A DNA stretch of 36,943 bases, from the IMG/VR virus record IMGVR_UViG_3300020205_003021, positions 1 to 36,943 of that record; one strand, 5' to 3'. Under the pieces are notes generated by a model. That model was not told the origin of the DNA, searched no databases, and saw only the letters and a program-made list of their open reading frames with translations. The translations under genes were made by a program, and so were the position numbers. Shown here piece after piece: positions 16,165-23,852 of this stretch. Origin of the DNA: a virus. Position 1 is the stretch's first letter. Every line of letters begins with the position of its first letter.

Positions 16165-16878
16165 TTATTTGGTGTTCCTGATGTAGTACGGTGCATAGAT
16201 GTCGATCTTGCCTTCACGAAGATAACGGGAAACCATTACTTCATGATCCTTGTCTGCATCAATCACAGGCATATCTGCCCTTGCTGGTGCTCGGGGTGGA
16301 GTCTTGCGGGTCTTGATGAAAGCAATACGCTTCTTTAATACAGCCTCTCCACCAATACCGTTCAACCATGCAACTGCCTTCTGTTTGTCATAGAACTTTG
16401 AATCCATTCCCTTGCCTTCAAGTATTGCAGCCATTGCATCCTTGATGTCTGATTGGAATATGTTCTTGTCGCCTTTGGGTGCGCCTCGACGGGTATTGCC
16501 GAAGGCATCTCCTGCTGCACGAAGCACGGGAACCAAATCTTGGATATCCATTGCCACCTGTATTCCAGTGATTGTTGCCGTAGGCTTGTTTAGCAGTGTT
16601 GCTGCCCAACGGTGGTGACCGTCTAAAATATAATTATCATGGCTCACTACGCTTTTCAGATCGCCTCCTGCCACCCCGCTGATTGCCATTCCTAACGCCT
16701 TGCCCAAGTACACATCCTCTTGCGTTGGCTTCAGCATTTTGGAGGCCCAATTGTGCTTTTTTGCTCCAACCACATCATCCTTCAAGTTGCCGTCATCAAA
16801 TCCCATTTGAAAGAATGGCCCGTGAAGTTGTTGGGGAAGCGGATTAGGAAAGCGTTTATGGTCAATCTTTTTTGCCAT
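16165..16878 (-). CDS. ParB/sulfiredoxin-like domain protein
   Basis: Start chosen at 16878 (MAKKIDHKRF, 237 residues) because AGGA lies 7 bases upstream and this clears the preceding gene. The core motif ILDGHHRWAA (84-93) is the ParB-N/Srx signature, used by ParB CTPases, DndB-like and nuclease members. The C-terminal part is Lys/Arg/Pro-rich. There is no helix-turn-helix that I can see, so a partitioning role is doubtful. Phages often carry single-domain ParB-like proteins of unknown function. It has no tag. Confidence 0.7.
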   Translation of the reverse strand: MAKKIDHKRFPNPLPQQLHGPFFQMGFDDGNLKDDVVGAKKHNWASKMLKPTQEDVYLGKALGMAISGVAGGDLKSVVSHDNYILDGHHRWAATLLNKPTATITGIQVAMDIQDLVPVLRAAGDAFGNTRRGAPKGDKNIFQSDIKDAMAAILEGKGMDSKFYDKQKAVAWLNGIGGEAVLKKRIAFIKTRKTPPRAPARADMPVIDADKDHEVMVSRYLREGKIDIYAPYYIRNTK

Positions 16879-16891
16879 TGGACATTCCTGT

Positions 16892-17185
16892 TTATTCGTT
16901 TGGTAGTCTGATAATAACGCTGCCGTGCCATATACGAATAGATTCTGCATCAGGGTATTCATTCCATAGCATATTTATCAATTTTTTCTCTAATTGACGC
17001 TGGGTTGGGCGATCTGTGCGTTTAGGAGTCTCGGGTGTCCATTGACCCTGCAATGCCCCACCCAAGTTGAACCGGGGCGCATTTGTAAACTGTGGAATAT
17101 CGAAAAGCAGATCCTGCACAGGTATCACTAGTGTTTCGGCACAGGCACTTCCTGTAAGCATAAGGGACAGCAGGAAAGCCTTCAT
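16892..17185 (-). CDS. Small exported protein
   Basis: A 97-residue protein with a clear Sec signal peptide (MKAFLLSLMLTGSACA then ETL; predicted cut after Ala16). The mature part is about 81 residues with one short hydrophobic stretch (VIPVQDLLFDIP) and a basic central region. Function unknown; likely periplasmic in the host. ATG overlaps the preceding stop by one base (TGATG). Confidence 0.65.
   Translation of the reverse strand: MKAFLLSLMLTGSACAETLVIPVQDLLFDIPQFTNAPRFNLGGALQGQWTPETPKRTDRPTQRQLEKKLINMLWNEYPDAESIRIWHGSVIIRLPNE
16971..16979 (-). promoter_or_regulatory. Candidate late promoter box (GATAAATAT)
   Basis: On the minus strand the sequence is GATAAATAT, a near match to the T4 late box. 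It is inside the exported-protein gene and about 93 bases before the ParB-like gene. The match could be chance in an AT-rich spot. Confidence 0.2.
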
Positions 17186-17562
17186 CAGAAAAGATCCCCG
17201 TTAAAGAAGAGTTCACTGGAGATCCAACCGTAGTCGCCCTGTTGCAATTTCTTCTCGGCGATCACTAGTTTATTCTTCATGCTTCCAAGCCGCTTGTCCT
17301 GTAGAAACTTGATGTGGTCTTCAACCATCTTCATCTTGTCCTTCCAGTCGGCTATGGATTGCATTGCCTCTTTCTTCTCTGATGTTCCCTCGCTTAACGG
17401 ATCCGCTTTCATTGGCTCGACCTCTTCATAGCCCATGAACGGCTTGGGCTTCTTCTTTTTGTCGCAATCCTTGCCCTTGCACGGCGGCTTGGGCTTTAGC
17501 ACAGAGTCATCTCCGTACATACGGGAGTCGGTTTCGGCTATGAATTGGCTGTATGTTTTCAT
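17185..17562 (-). CDS. Tagged hypothetical protein (125 aa)
   Basis: Starts MKTYSQFIAETDSRMYG; the first ten residues are almost the T4 IPIII leader, with IAE as cut site. The next part is Lys/Pro/Cys-rich (KPKPPCKGKDCDKKKKPKP) and the last 70 residues are a charged helix (IADWKDKMKMVEDHIKFLQD). GAGG lies 8 bases before the ATG. No enzyme motif; possibly a packaged DNA- or protein-binding cargo. Confidence 0.65.
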   Translation of the reverse strand: MKTYSQFIAETDSRMYGDDSVLKPKPPCKGKDCDKKKKPKPFMGYEEVEPMKADPLSEGTSEKKEAMQSIADWKDKMKMVEDHIKFLQDKRLGSMKNKLVIAEKKLQQGDYGWISSELFFNGDLF

Positions 17563-17753
17563 TTCTTTTCCTCGGTGGGTGGTGCAAACATCTCTTTGTA
17601 TGTGGTTTCAATTTCTTGCAGCACCTGTTGATGGGTTTTTTCTATAACTGTAGGGTTGTCGGATCCTTTGGGATTCTCGCCCCGTAGGATTGCTGCAACC
17701 ATTTGAGTTGTCTCGGATTGCGCCAACCGATTAAGTTCATTGCTGTTTTCCAT
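17559..17753 (-). CDS. Small hypothetical protein (64 aa)
   Basis: A short polar, mostly helical protein (MENSNELNRLAQSETTQMVA...) that overlaps the next gene by 4 bases (ATGA). AAGG precedes its ATG. No family recognised; the operon position supports it being real. Confidence 0.55.
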   Translation of the reverse strand: MENSNELNRLAQSETTQMVAAILRGENPKGSDNPTVIEKTHQQVLQEIETTYKEMFAPPTEEKK

Positions 17754-17916
17754 GTTGTTCTGCCTTCACTGTTTGGGGTTTGCCCTTGTCATATGCAATA
17801 TGTAGTTTGCCGCCGTCAAGCATCCCATTCTGCCGTCTATATTCCTTTGGGTCGTGTGCAGTAGAAAAGTCACGAAACGGAACAATACGCTGTGCTTTCG
17901 GCTTGGAATCGTTCAT
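17737..17916 (-). CDS. Small basic hypothetical protein (59 aa)
   Basis: Start chosen at the ATG at 17916 because it carries the AAGAAAGCACC leader shared by neighbouring genes; an in-frame TTG at 17943 is less likely. Residues 10-17 (RIVPFRDF) resemble the internal leader of the Nudix fusion (RIVSFKDF), so this may be a degenerate tagged protein without an (I/L)xE cut site. It overlaps the next gene by 17 bases. Function unknown. Confidence 0.5.
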   Translation of the reverse strand: MNDSKPKAQRIVPFRDFSTAHDPKEYRRQNGMLDGGKLHIAYDKGKPQTVKAEQHGKQQ

Positions 17917-17933
17917 GCCGGGGTGCTTTCTTA

Positions 17934-18416
17934 TCAGTCCCAAGGCTTGGAGCCCGGGCGGAAATCTGTTAACGAAAAAATGATTTTATATGTGCCCTTC
18001 TTCATGGCGGCTTCTGCCGAAGCCAAATCCATCTGCAATCGTCTTAATTGCCGCCCTGCGCCTTGAATATGCCGCTCCAATTGCCCGATTCGATCCTCTA
18101 ATCGGATAACGGCTTGCTCTGCCTCGTTTTTTAACCGCTCATTTGTTTCTGGCACACGCCCATTAGCAATGGCAGAAAGCGTTAGGCGGAGCATTTCGGC
18201 ATCAGATTCGCCTCCCTTTATAGAAACAACTTCTGTATAGTCGTCCACATCGCCCTGGGCATTTGCGGCAAGAAAAACGGCTGTTTCGTCTGCCATTGAG
18301 GAGTACGATATGACAAAGTAGCGGTTGCCGATCTCGTACACAGTCATGCCGTCACTGTTTTTGCCTAATCGACGGGGTTGCAGGCTTTCGCCCAAGAATT
18401 CTCGATATTGTTTCAT
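17934..18416 (-). CDS. Tagged coiled-coil protein (160 aa)
   Basis: Leader MKQYREFLGE (LGE cut site), then a small beta-rich segment (MTVYEIGNRYFVISY). Residues 90-145 form a long heptad helix (NERLKNEAEQAVIRLEDRIG, then LRRLQMDLASAEAAM). The start is preceded by AAGAAAGCACCC and no GGAGG. Probably a packaged structural or DNA-associated protein; no catalytic motif. Confidence 0.65.
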   Translation of the reverse strand: MKQYREFLGESLQPRRLGKNSDGMTVYEIGNRYFVISYSSMADETAVFLAANAQGDVDDYTEVVSIKGGESDAEMLRLTLSAIANGRVPETNERLKNEAEQAVIRLEDRIGQLERHIQGAGRQLRRLQMDLASAEAAMKKGTYKIIFSLTDFRPGSKPWD

Positions 18417-18491
18417 GTTTGGGTGCTTTCTTCGGGGGCAACTATTAGGCTTTTCCTAATGGTTGGGCTTTATGTGCCTTGCTCTTTTTTA

Positions 18492-19022
18492 TTATTTGAT
18501 GCCGTACTGCTTGTCCAAGTCTGCCCATTCGGATTGGCAAAAGTCCAGGACTGCCGTCAGGTATTCGGTGATCTCGTTGATTGTAACCTTGCCCATAGAG
18601 GGGTTAAAGCCACCGCCCATGCCCAGGCGACCAACCCGCTCCCGCTTGCCGATGCTCTTGCGAAACGCCCGGCCCACCGCATTAATATACTTAGGGTCAA
18701 ACGGGTCGCTCATGTCACGGGTATCAAAGTGGCCCATGTCGTAACTGATGTGCTGGATCTCGCCCATCACCATCTCCATGCGGTTTAGTGCCATGTCGCC
18801 GCTTTTCCAATCCTTTAAGACCTCCTTGCAAAAGACAACCCACTCCCGGCGCTTCTTGAAGCCTTTTGGCTCCATACGCCCGTGCCGCTGAGCCATTGTT
18901 TCAGGCTTGCCTGGAGTGGCGGCTTCGGTAATATCTTGGCGGTTGGCGGCTTCACTCAGATCGCCTAATAACGAGACCTGGACTGCTTGGTTTAATTTTT
19001 TAATCGTTTGGAATGTGTGCAT
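18492..19022 (-). CDS. Hypothetical protein with internal ITE cleavage-like site
   Basis: A 176-residue protein. The first 35 residues (MHTFQTIKKLNQAVQ..., GDLSEAANRQDITEAA) are not the standard leader but contain two (I/L)xE sites, LSE and ITE. NRQDITEA is shared exactly with the 31715-32149 product. The remainder is unrecognised, with WVVFCKEVLKDWKSGD, an acidic turn (DTRDMSDPFDP) and GKVTINEITEYL. The leader AGAAAGCACAGCGCAA is identical to that of the next gene upstream. I infer a processed head-associated protein, with less certainty than for the canonical tags. Confidence 0.55.
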   Translation of the reverse strand: MHTFQTIKKLNQAVQVSLLGDLSEAANRQDITEAATPGKPETMAQRHGRMEPKGFKKRREWVVFCKEVLKDWKSGDMALNRMEMVMGEIQHISYDMGHFDTRDMSDPFDPKYINAVGRAFRKSIGKRERVGRLGMGGGFNPSMGKVTINEITEYLTAVLDFCQSEWADLDKQYGIK

Positions 19023-19043
19023 TTGCGCTGTGCTTTCTTTCTT

Positions 19044-19682
19044 TTATCTGCTTGTTGCATAGGTACGGGCATCGGCTTCGGTTTTAAAGTAGTGAATCTC
19101 GCCGCTGGAATTCTTGCCGCCATGATGTCCTGTTGTGGTTTGCCATGTGTCGCCGCTTTTTTTGCCCCCTGAGCCTTCGGCGGCACTGGTTGAGCGTCGA
19201 ATTTGGGCTAGTCTTTTCGGGGTGGTTTCGTGCCCTTCCTCACCGCCTGTGTGCCGGGCTTGAAGGTGGGCAGCCCGATCACCAATCTGATCCCAATAGG
19301 TCTTTTCTTTTTCTCCCTTGGTGGTGGCAGGAGTACCAAGTCTTTTTTCGTCTGCCCGGGCTCTTATTTTTGCCAACAGAGCCGTGCGCCGGTCAAGACC
19401 ATGCGCTTTTGCATACCTACCCAAATCACCCTTATGGGCATTGCGTAACGGCTTTTCTAATGCGCTGGTGGTGGCTTCTGCTATCAGGTCTAGCAGATCA
19501 CAGGCTTCTGCCAAGCCTTCGGTTTCATGGGATTCGCCTAACGCATTTAAAGCCTCAGTAATCAGGTTTTCAGAATCCCATGTTTCCGAAATTGCCTGTG
19601 GATTAAAATTCACCATTGGAGCAACGGCTTGTTGTTCGTAGATGAATTGGGTGTACTGCTTTATTATGTTTTGGTTTTCCAT
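19044..19682 (-). CDS. Tagged protein with C-terminal WQT module (212 aa)
   Basis: The tag is offset a few residues (IIKQYTQFIYE, 6-16). The first 70 residues hold several more gp21-type sites: LITEA, GLAEA and LIAEA. The N-terminal section could therefore be cut into peptides. The C-terminal 33 residues (177-209) are the WQT module: GDTWQTTTGHHGGKN then YF and TEADARTYA. It also occurs in the 5329-6741 product. A basic middle (KIRARADEKRLG) precedes it. AGAAAGCACAGCGCAA precedes the ATG. Confidence 0.65.
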   Translation of the reverse strand: MENQNIIKQYTQFIYEQQAVAPMVNFNPQAISETWDSENLITEALNALGESHETEGLAEACDLLDLIAEATTSALEKPLRNAHKGDLGRYAKAHGLDRRTALLAKIRARADEKRLGTPATTKGEKEKTYWDQIGDRAAHLQARHTGGEEGHETTPKRLAQIRRSTSAAEGSGGKKSGDTWQTTTGHHGGKNSSGEIHYFKTEADARTYATSR

Positions 19683-19801
19683 TTGCGCTGTGCTTTCTTT
19701 TCAATGGGGCATAATTCTACCGATTATGTATCTGTTCTGGTAATTTAGGGGGTTTAAAAAGGCTGAAAAAAGGGGGTTAATCGCTGGATGGCGGGGAAAG
19801 G

Positions 19802-20095
19802 TCAGGTAACGCCGCTTACAGGAGGCATATTCGCCACCTGTCGCCGAAACTCCACGGCTCGCCGCTCGGCATCGGATGGCGGCGGCGGCTTCGGGGCAAC
19901 AAACGGAAACCCCATACGCCCCAGAGCAGGCGGCATTCGTATGCGGGGCTTGGCTTGCCCCCACCCTCCCCAAACAGGCGGGGGTGTCGGGGCGTTAAGA
20001 TTTCGGGGCAGCGGGTTGTTTGCCGCACCGTTCAGATGGGCTTTGTTGCGGGCTTCCTGAGCCGCCCAATCTTCCCCGGGGTTATGCATTTCCAT
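19802..20095 (-). CDS. Proline-rich hypothetical protein (97 aa)
   Basis: Start chosen at 20095 (MEMHNPGEDWAAQE) since GGAGG lies 5 bases before it. The product is rich in Pro, Asn and Arg (APTPPPVWGGWGQAKPRIRM, VAPKPPPPSDAERR), suggesting a disordered linker or binding protein. It overlaps the FmdB-like gene by 14 bases. The antisense and alternative frames here lack comparable start signals. The 119 bases after it, to 19683, contain no gene I can support. Confidence 0.5.
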   Translation of the reverse strand: MEMHNPGEDWAAQEARNKAHLNGAANNPLPRNLNAPTPPPVWGGWGQAKPRIRMPPALGRMGFPFVAPKPPPPSDAERRAVEFRRQVANMPPVSGVT

Positions 20096-20381
20096 ACCGA
20101 CCTCCCCGCCTGTCCAAAGCCTGGTCAATATTGTTTCGGACTGTTGGGTTGTACTTGCCCATTCGGGATCTCATGCCTTCCATGCGGCGGGTAAAGGCTT
20201 TCGAGGGCTTTGTGGATTTGTCTGCGCCCCCCATTGGTGCATGGTTCCACCCCCGAACAACTTTACCCTTGGTGGCACACCCGGGACAGGGGCAGGTTAA
20301 AGGCAAGTCACGCCGGGCAACAGTCTGTATATCGTCCCACTGGTGTTGGCAGGCTTGGCACTGGTATTCATAATTAGGCAT
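20082..20381 (-). CDS. FmdB-type zinc-ribbon protein
   Basis: Start chosen at 20381 (MPNYEYQC, 99 residues), with GGAGG 7 bases upstream; an upstream ATG at 20396 is less likely. The N-terminus is a classic FmdB zinc ribbon: YEYQCQACQHQW (CxxC) then LTCPCPGC. The domain is found in small regulators and in many phages. The basic C-terminal half (KAFTRRMEGMRSRMGKYNP) could bind nucleic acid. It is the first gene of the leftward block, next to the divergent hub. Confidence 0.7.
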   Translation of the reverse strand: MPNYEYQCQACQHQWDDIQTVARRDLPLTCPCPGCATKGKVVRGWNHAPMGGADKSTKPSKAFTRRMEGMRSRMGKYNPTVRNNIDQALDRRGGRYGNA

Positions 20382-20462
20382 TTGGTAATCCTCCAAGGTA
20401 TCTATATGGCGTTTGCTCCGGCCGGAGGGCGAGGAGTCAGGGGAGAAAACAATAGATCTTCG

Positions 20463-20512
20463 GCCGGACTGGGGGGAAAAACATTAGAATTCCAGCCGGA
20501 CTGGGGGGAAAA
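20463..20512. repeat. Pair of 18-base direct repeats
   Basis: gccggactggggggaaaa occurs at 20463-20480 and again at 20495-20512, a period of 32 bases. A related element with gccgga and ggggagaaaac begins at 20421. The iteron-like spacing suggests protein-binding sites. Confidence 0.75.
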
Positions 20513-20545
20513 CACTGGATTTTTGTGCCGGGCGTAATTAGGGTT

Positions 20546-20573
20546 GATAAAGGCCCTTACAAGGGCCCTTATC
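20546..20573. other. Hairpin in the divergent hub
   Basis: An 11-bp inverted repeat with one mismatch (gataaaggccc / gggcccttatc) and a 6-base loop. There is no T-tract on either side, so it is not an obvious terminator. Confidence 0.55.
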
Positions 20574-20937
20574 GTCTAAAGGGGTGTATTAGCGTCGAAA
20601 TGGGCAAAAATTTAGTTTTTTTGTAATTCCCCCGCAGGATTCGGCTTTTCAGAGGCGTGCAGGTCATTCCGCCATCTGGATCTCGATGGCGTGCCGTTCT
20701 TAGATTTTGTGAAATCTGGTGTTTTTGCAAACTTTAGCGAAAATCTGGATTTTTACTACTTTTCACCTTTTTTGGATTTTGGGTGGATCCGGCTCCAGGG
20801 CTTGCCGATATAAAGGTAGAGCCAGAGCGGTTTTCCCTGTTAAACGCCTAACCCCCAGTCCGATAACCCGGGCAGCCCACCCCGGTGACTCGTAAGTCCT
20901 TATAAGCCAATACTTTACGTTTTTTTAGCCCTACGGG

Positions 20938-20965
20938 TTGCCCCCGGATGCCGTTGTGGTATACT
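20938..20965 (+). promoter_or_regulatory. Sigma70-like promoter for the VWA gene
   Basis: TTGCCC, 16 bases, TATACT. Predicted transcription start near 20972 gives a leader of about 66 bases. That leader includes a 6-bp hairpin (tgtgcc gcag ggcaca) at 21002-21017. The same TATACT -10 recurs before four other rightward units. Confidence 0.6.
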
Positions 20966-21037
20966 TGGGCCAGGGAAATCCCCAGACACCACCGCCGCAT
21001 TTGTGCCGCAGGGCACACCAGATTGAAAGATTAAACC

Positions 21038-23365
21038 ATGACTATCCGCACACCCGCCGCTACAACCCCTGCTTCCACCGCTTCTGGCTTTAATACGATT
21101 CGTGAGCAACTGGCCCGCCTGTTGGCAAAGGAAAACATTCGGGTTATTCAAGACCCAAAGGCCCCTTCCGCATACTTTGATCTGAAGAACCGGACGCTTG
21201 CGCTTCCCGTATGGAAGGGCATGACGGATGCCCAGTACGATATGCTCATTGGTCACGAAGTGGGTCATGCCTTGTTTACGCCGAACGGCAACGGCGGTTG
21301 GGTTGAAACCGCCAAGGCAATGGCTGCTGCCGCCGGGTTTGCAGGCAACCGGGAAGCCGAACAGGCTGCCACAGGCATCATCAACATTGTGGAAGATGCC
21401 CGCATTGAGCGTTTGGTCAAGGAAATGTACCCGGGCCTGCGCCGTGACTTTGCCCAGGCGTATTCCGAGTTTTGGGCAAACGACACCTTTGAGATTCGCA
21501 AAAACGGTATCCAGATCAAGTCTTTAGGCTTGGCGGATCGCCTGAACCTGCATTTCAAGGTTGGTCACCTGGAACCCGTGCCGTTTACGGCTTCCGAGCG
21601 CACCTTTGTGACCCGCATGGAGGGCGCAACAACATGGGCAGATGCAGTGGCGATTGCCCGTGACCTTTTCACCTTTTCGCAGAGCCAGAGCCAGAAGCCT
21701 GAACCGGGCGAAGGTGAGGAGGGCGAAGAAGGTGAGGGTGAGGGTGAGGGTGAGGGTGGGGAGGGCGAAGGCAACGCTACAGGCTCTGGATCCGGTTCCG
21801 GCAAAGACACCGCCCGGGGCAATAGTGGCTCGGGCGATGCCGAAGGCACGGATGGCGAAGACGGCGAAGACGGCGAAGACGGCGAAGACGGCAAGGGCAA
21901 GGCACAGGGCCAGGGCAAGGGCGAGGGTGATGGCGGCGACGAAGCAGCAACCAATCGCCCGGGCCAGAAAACCCAGGCAGACAACCACAAGCCTATGAAT
22001 GGCCCTCCACAGGCTCCGGTGACCTCGGATGCGCTTGACCGCACCCAGAAGCAGTCGGTTGATACCCGTGCATCAGCCCGCACCTATGTCACGCTGGCTC
22101 CAGATCTTGACCCGGTGAAGAATATCATTCCGTACAGCGAGTTTTTGCGTATGAATGCGATTTGGGAAAGCAGTTCCACTTCATCGGATCATCAGAATTC
22201 GCTCAAGGCTGTCGAGAAAATGGTTGCAGATATTGTGGACGACACCAAGGATTCGGTGCAGTCGTTTGCCCGTGAATTCGAGATGCGTAAGACGGCAGAC
22301 GAGCACCGCCGTACTGTGGAGTCGAAGTCTGGTCGTCTGGATATGGATTCGGCATGGAAGTACCGCATTTCCGACAACCTGTTCAAGACTGCCACAACCA
22401 TGCGTGATGGCAAAAACCACGGCTTTGTGCTTTTCATTGACTGGTCGGGATCCATGTCCAGCAATATGGAGCAAACCATGCGCCAGCTGTTCATGCTTTT
22501 CCAGTTCTGCAAAAAGGTTGGCGTTCCGTTTGATGTGTATGCGTTCGGCTTTGGTATGCAGGAAACGCAGGGCAAGGCGTATGGCATGGAAAAGTACCAG
22601 GCAGCAGTCGAGTACCAAAAGGCAGCCAAGGGTGAGTGCCTGATCCAACCGCAAACCCGACTGCTTCAGATTCTGTCGAGCCGCATGACTGTTGGTGAAT
22701 TGAAGAAGGCGTTCGGCTATGCCTTGGGTAACTGTCTGGGCTATACCTCGGATTGGCATAACCCGGCGCCGTTCGGCTTGGGTGGCTCGACCCCGCTTGA
22801 TTCGTGCTTGATTTTGGCATCCCGAATTGTTCCAGAGTTCAAGGCTGCACACAAGTTGCAGATTGTGAACACTGTTGTGTTGACTGACGGTGAGGCAACC
22901 GACCATGTGCTGTCGTATGCCAATCCGGGTGCAAGTTGGAACAGCGTCACGGTTCTGCGTGACAACTGGCGTGAGTATGTAAAGGATTCAAACAGTTACA
23001 ACGGCGACACCGAAGTGCTGCTGGGGTGGCTGAATGACAAGGTTGGCGGCAACATCATCGGCATCTTTGTTACTGGATCGGTAAAGTACGCAAACCGCTA
23101 TTTGGGTAGTGATCCGGTAAAGGTTGAAGAAGCGCAGAAGGCGTTCAAGAAGCAAGGGTGGTGTTCCACCACCCAAGCAGGTTTCAGTGAATACTTTATC
23201 ATCTCGGGCGGTGTGCGTGACACTGATGCAGAGATGGAAAAGTTTGATGCGGTGACGGGCGCAAGCAAGACTTCGACCCAAATTCGCAATGACTACATCA
23301 AGGCGGTTTCAAGCCGCAACTCGACCCGTGGCATGATCCAGCGTTTCGTGACTCTGGTGGCGTAA
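21038..23365 (+). CDS. Zincin-like / VWA domain protein (CobT-like)
   Basis: A 775-residue protein. Residues 73-77 are HEVGH in a MLIGHEVGHALF context, a zinc-metallopeptidase motif, followed by NIVEDARIERLVKE. Residues about 225-330 are a Gly/Glu/Asp low-complexity linker encoded by short DNA repeats. The C-terminal half is a von Willebrand A domain with MIDAS DWSGS at 468-472, GGSTPLDS for the threonine loop and LTDGEAT for the last acidic position. Phage proteins of this kind are often called CobT. With the downstream AAA+ gene it resembles a MoxR-VWA pair rather than a true cobaltochelatase. Leader GAAAGA precedes the ATG. Confidence 0.8.
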   Translation: MTIRTPAATTPASTASGFNTIREQLARLLAKENIRVIQDPKAPSAYFDLKNRTLALPVWKGMTDAQYDMLIGHEVGHALFTPNGNGGWVETAKAMAAAAGFAGNREAEQAATGIINIVEDARIERLVKEMYPGLRRDFAQAYSEFWANDTFEIRKNGIQIKSLGLADRLNLHFKVGHLEPVPFTASERTFVTRMEGATTWADAVAIARDLFTFSQSQSQKPEPGEGEEGEEGEGEGEGEGGEGEGNATGSGSGSGKDTARGNSGSGDAEGTDGEDGEDGEDGEDGKGKAQGQGKGEGDGGDEAATNRPGQKTQADNHKPMNGPPQAPVTSDALDRTQKQSVDTRASARTYVTLAPDLDPVKNIIPYSEFLRMNAIWESSSTSSDHQNSLKAVEKMVADIVDDTKDSVQSFAREFEMRKTADEHRRTVESKSGRLDMDSAWKYRISDNLFKTATTMRDGKNHGFVLFIDWSGSMSSNMEQTMRQLFMLFQFCKKVGVPFDVYAFGFGMQETQGKAYGMEKYQAAVEYQKAAKGECLIQPQTRLLQILSSRMTVGELKKAFGYALGNCLGYTSDWHNPAPFGLGGSTPLDSCLILASRIVPEFKAAHKLQIVNTVVLTDGEATDHVLSYANPGASWNSVTVLRDNWREYVKDSNSYNGDTEVLLGWLNDKVGGNIIGIFVTGSVKYANRYLGSDPVKVEEAQKAFKKQGWCSTTQAGFSEYFIISGGVRDTDAEMEKFDAVTGASKTSTQIRNDYIKAVSSRNSTRGMIQRFVTLVA

Positions 23366-23380
23366 ACAAAGGAGAAAACA

Positions 23381-23848
23381 ATGCCGAAAGCAGGACAAGC
23401 ACTTCTGGACAATGCACGGGTACAGGGATTCCTGCACCTTGTGCGCTCACAGTGCCGCAAGTGCAATGTGAAATTCGTGCTTGCCGATTCGTATGGAGTC
23501 GGCAAGCAAGGCAAGGGCGATCTATGGGGCTACTTTCAAGAGCCAATGGTGAACACCCGGGGCAAGTCGCCTGGAATGCTCAAGGTTGCCACGAAAGATG
23601 TTCCGGTTGGCGAGTGGATTGTTACACTTGCCCATGAGTACGCACATTTTCTACAGTGGTTTCGCAATGATCCACTGTATGCCAAAGATGAAGACGAATA
23701 CCTGGCGCAAGAAATTGCGACAGAGCGTGAAGCGTTTGAGATTCTGAAGCGTTTCGAAATTCCCATTAACTACGAGTCTGCAAAGCGCAAGTCAAAAGAG
23801 TACATTCAAAAGTTGCGTAAAGACCAGACCACTTGGACTAGAGGATAA
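23381..23848 (+). CDS. Zincin-like metalloprotein
   Basis: A 155-residue protein with HEYAH at 85-89 (VTLAHEYAHFLQWF) and a downstream glutamate helix (IATEREAFEIL), which could supply the third zinc ligand, as in ImmA/IrrE or SprT-like proteins. Two cysteines near residue 25 (CRKC) may bind metal. AAGGAG precedes the ATG. It follows the VWA gene by 15 bases, so it is likely part of the same transcript. A protease acting on a repressor or host protein is plausible; the target is unknown. Confidence 0.7.
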   Translation: MPKAGQALLDNARVQGFLHLVRSQCRKCNVKFVLADSYGVGKQGKGDLWGYFQEPMVNTRGKSPGMLKVATKDVPVGEWIVTLAHEYAHFLQWFRNDPLYAKDEDEYLAQEIATEREAFEILKRFEIPINYESAKRKSKEYIQKLRKDQTTWTRG

Positions 23849-23852
23849 ACCC

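Larger units (their letters stand above)
20382..21037. promoter_or_regulatory. Divergent intergenic hub, candidate origin or control region
   Basis: This is the longest stretch without a supported gene and the point where the leftward and rightward blocks diverge. It contains two identical 18-base direct repeats 32 bases apart (20463 and 20495) and a weaker third copy from 20421. There is a hairpin at 20546-20573, repeated (A)AATCTGG..TTTTT motifs at about 20711 and 20740, a T-rich tract, and a sigma70-like promoter at 20938-20965. Such a collection suits a replication origin or master control region, but no origin protein is known here. Confidence 0.45.

Noticed and set aside
19701-19973. 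90-residue minus-strand frame
   Set aside because: It overlaps the 97-residue proline-rich gene, which has a GGAGG site and operon overlap, and it lacks a start signal.
21565-22083. Ser/Pro-rich frame on the minus strand
   Set aside because: Shadow of the Gly/Glu/Asp repeat linker in the VWA gene.
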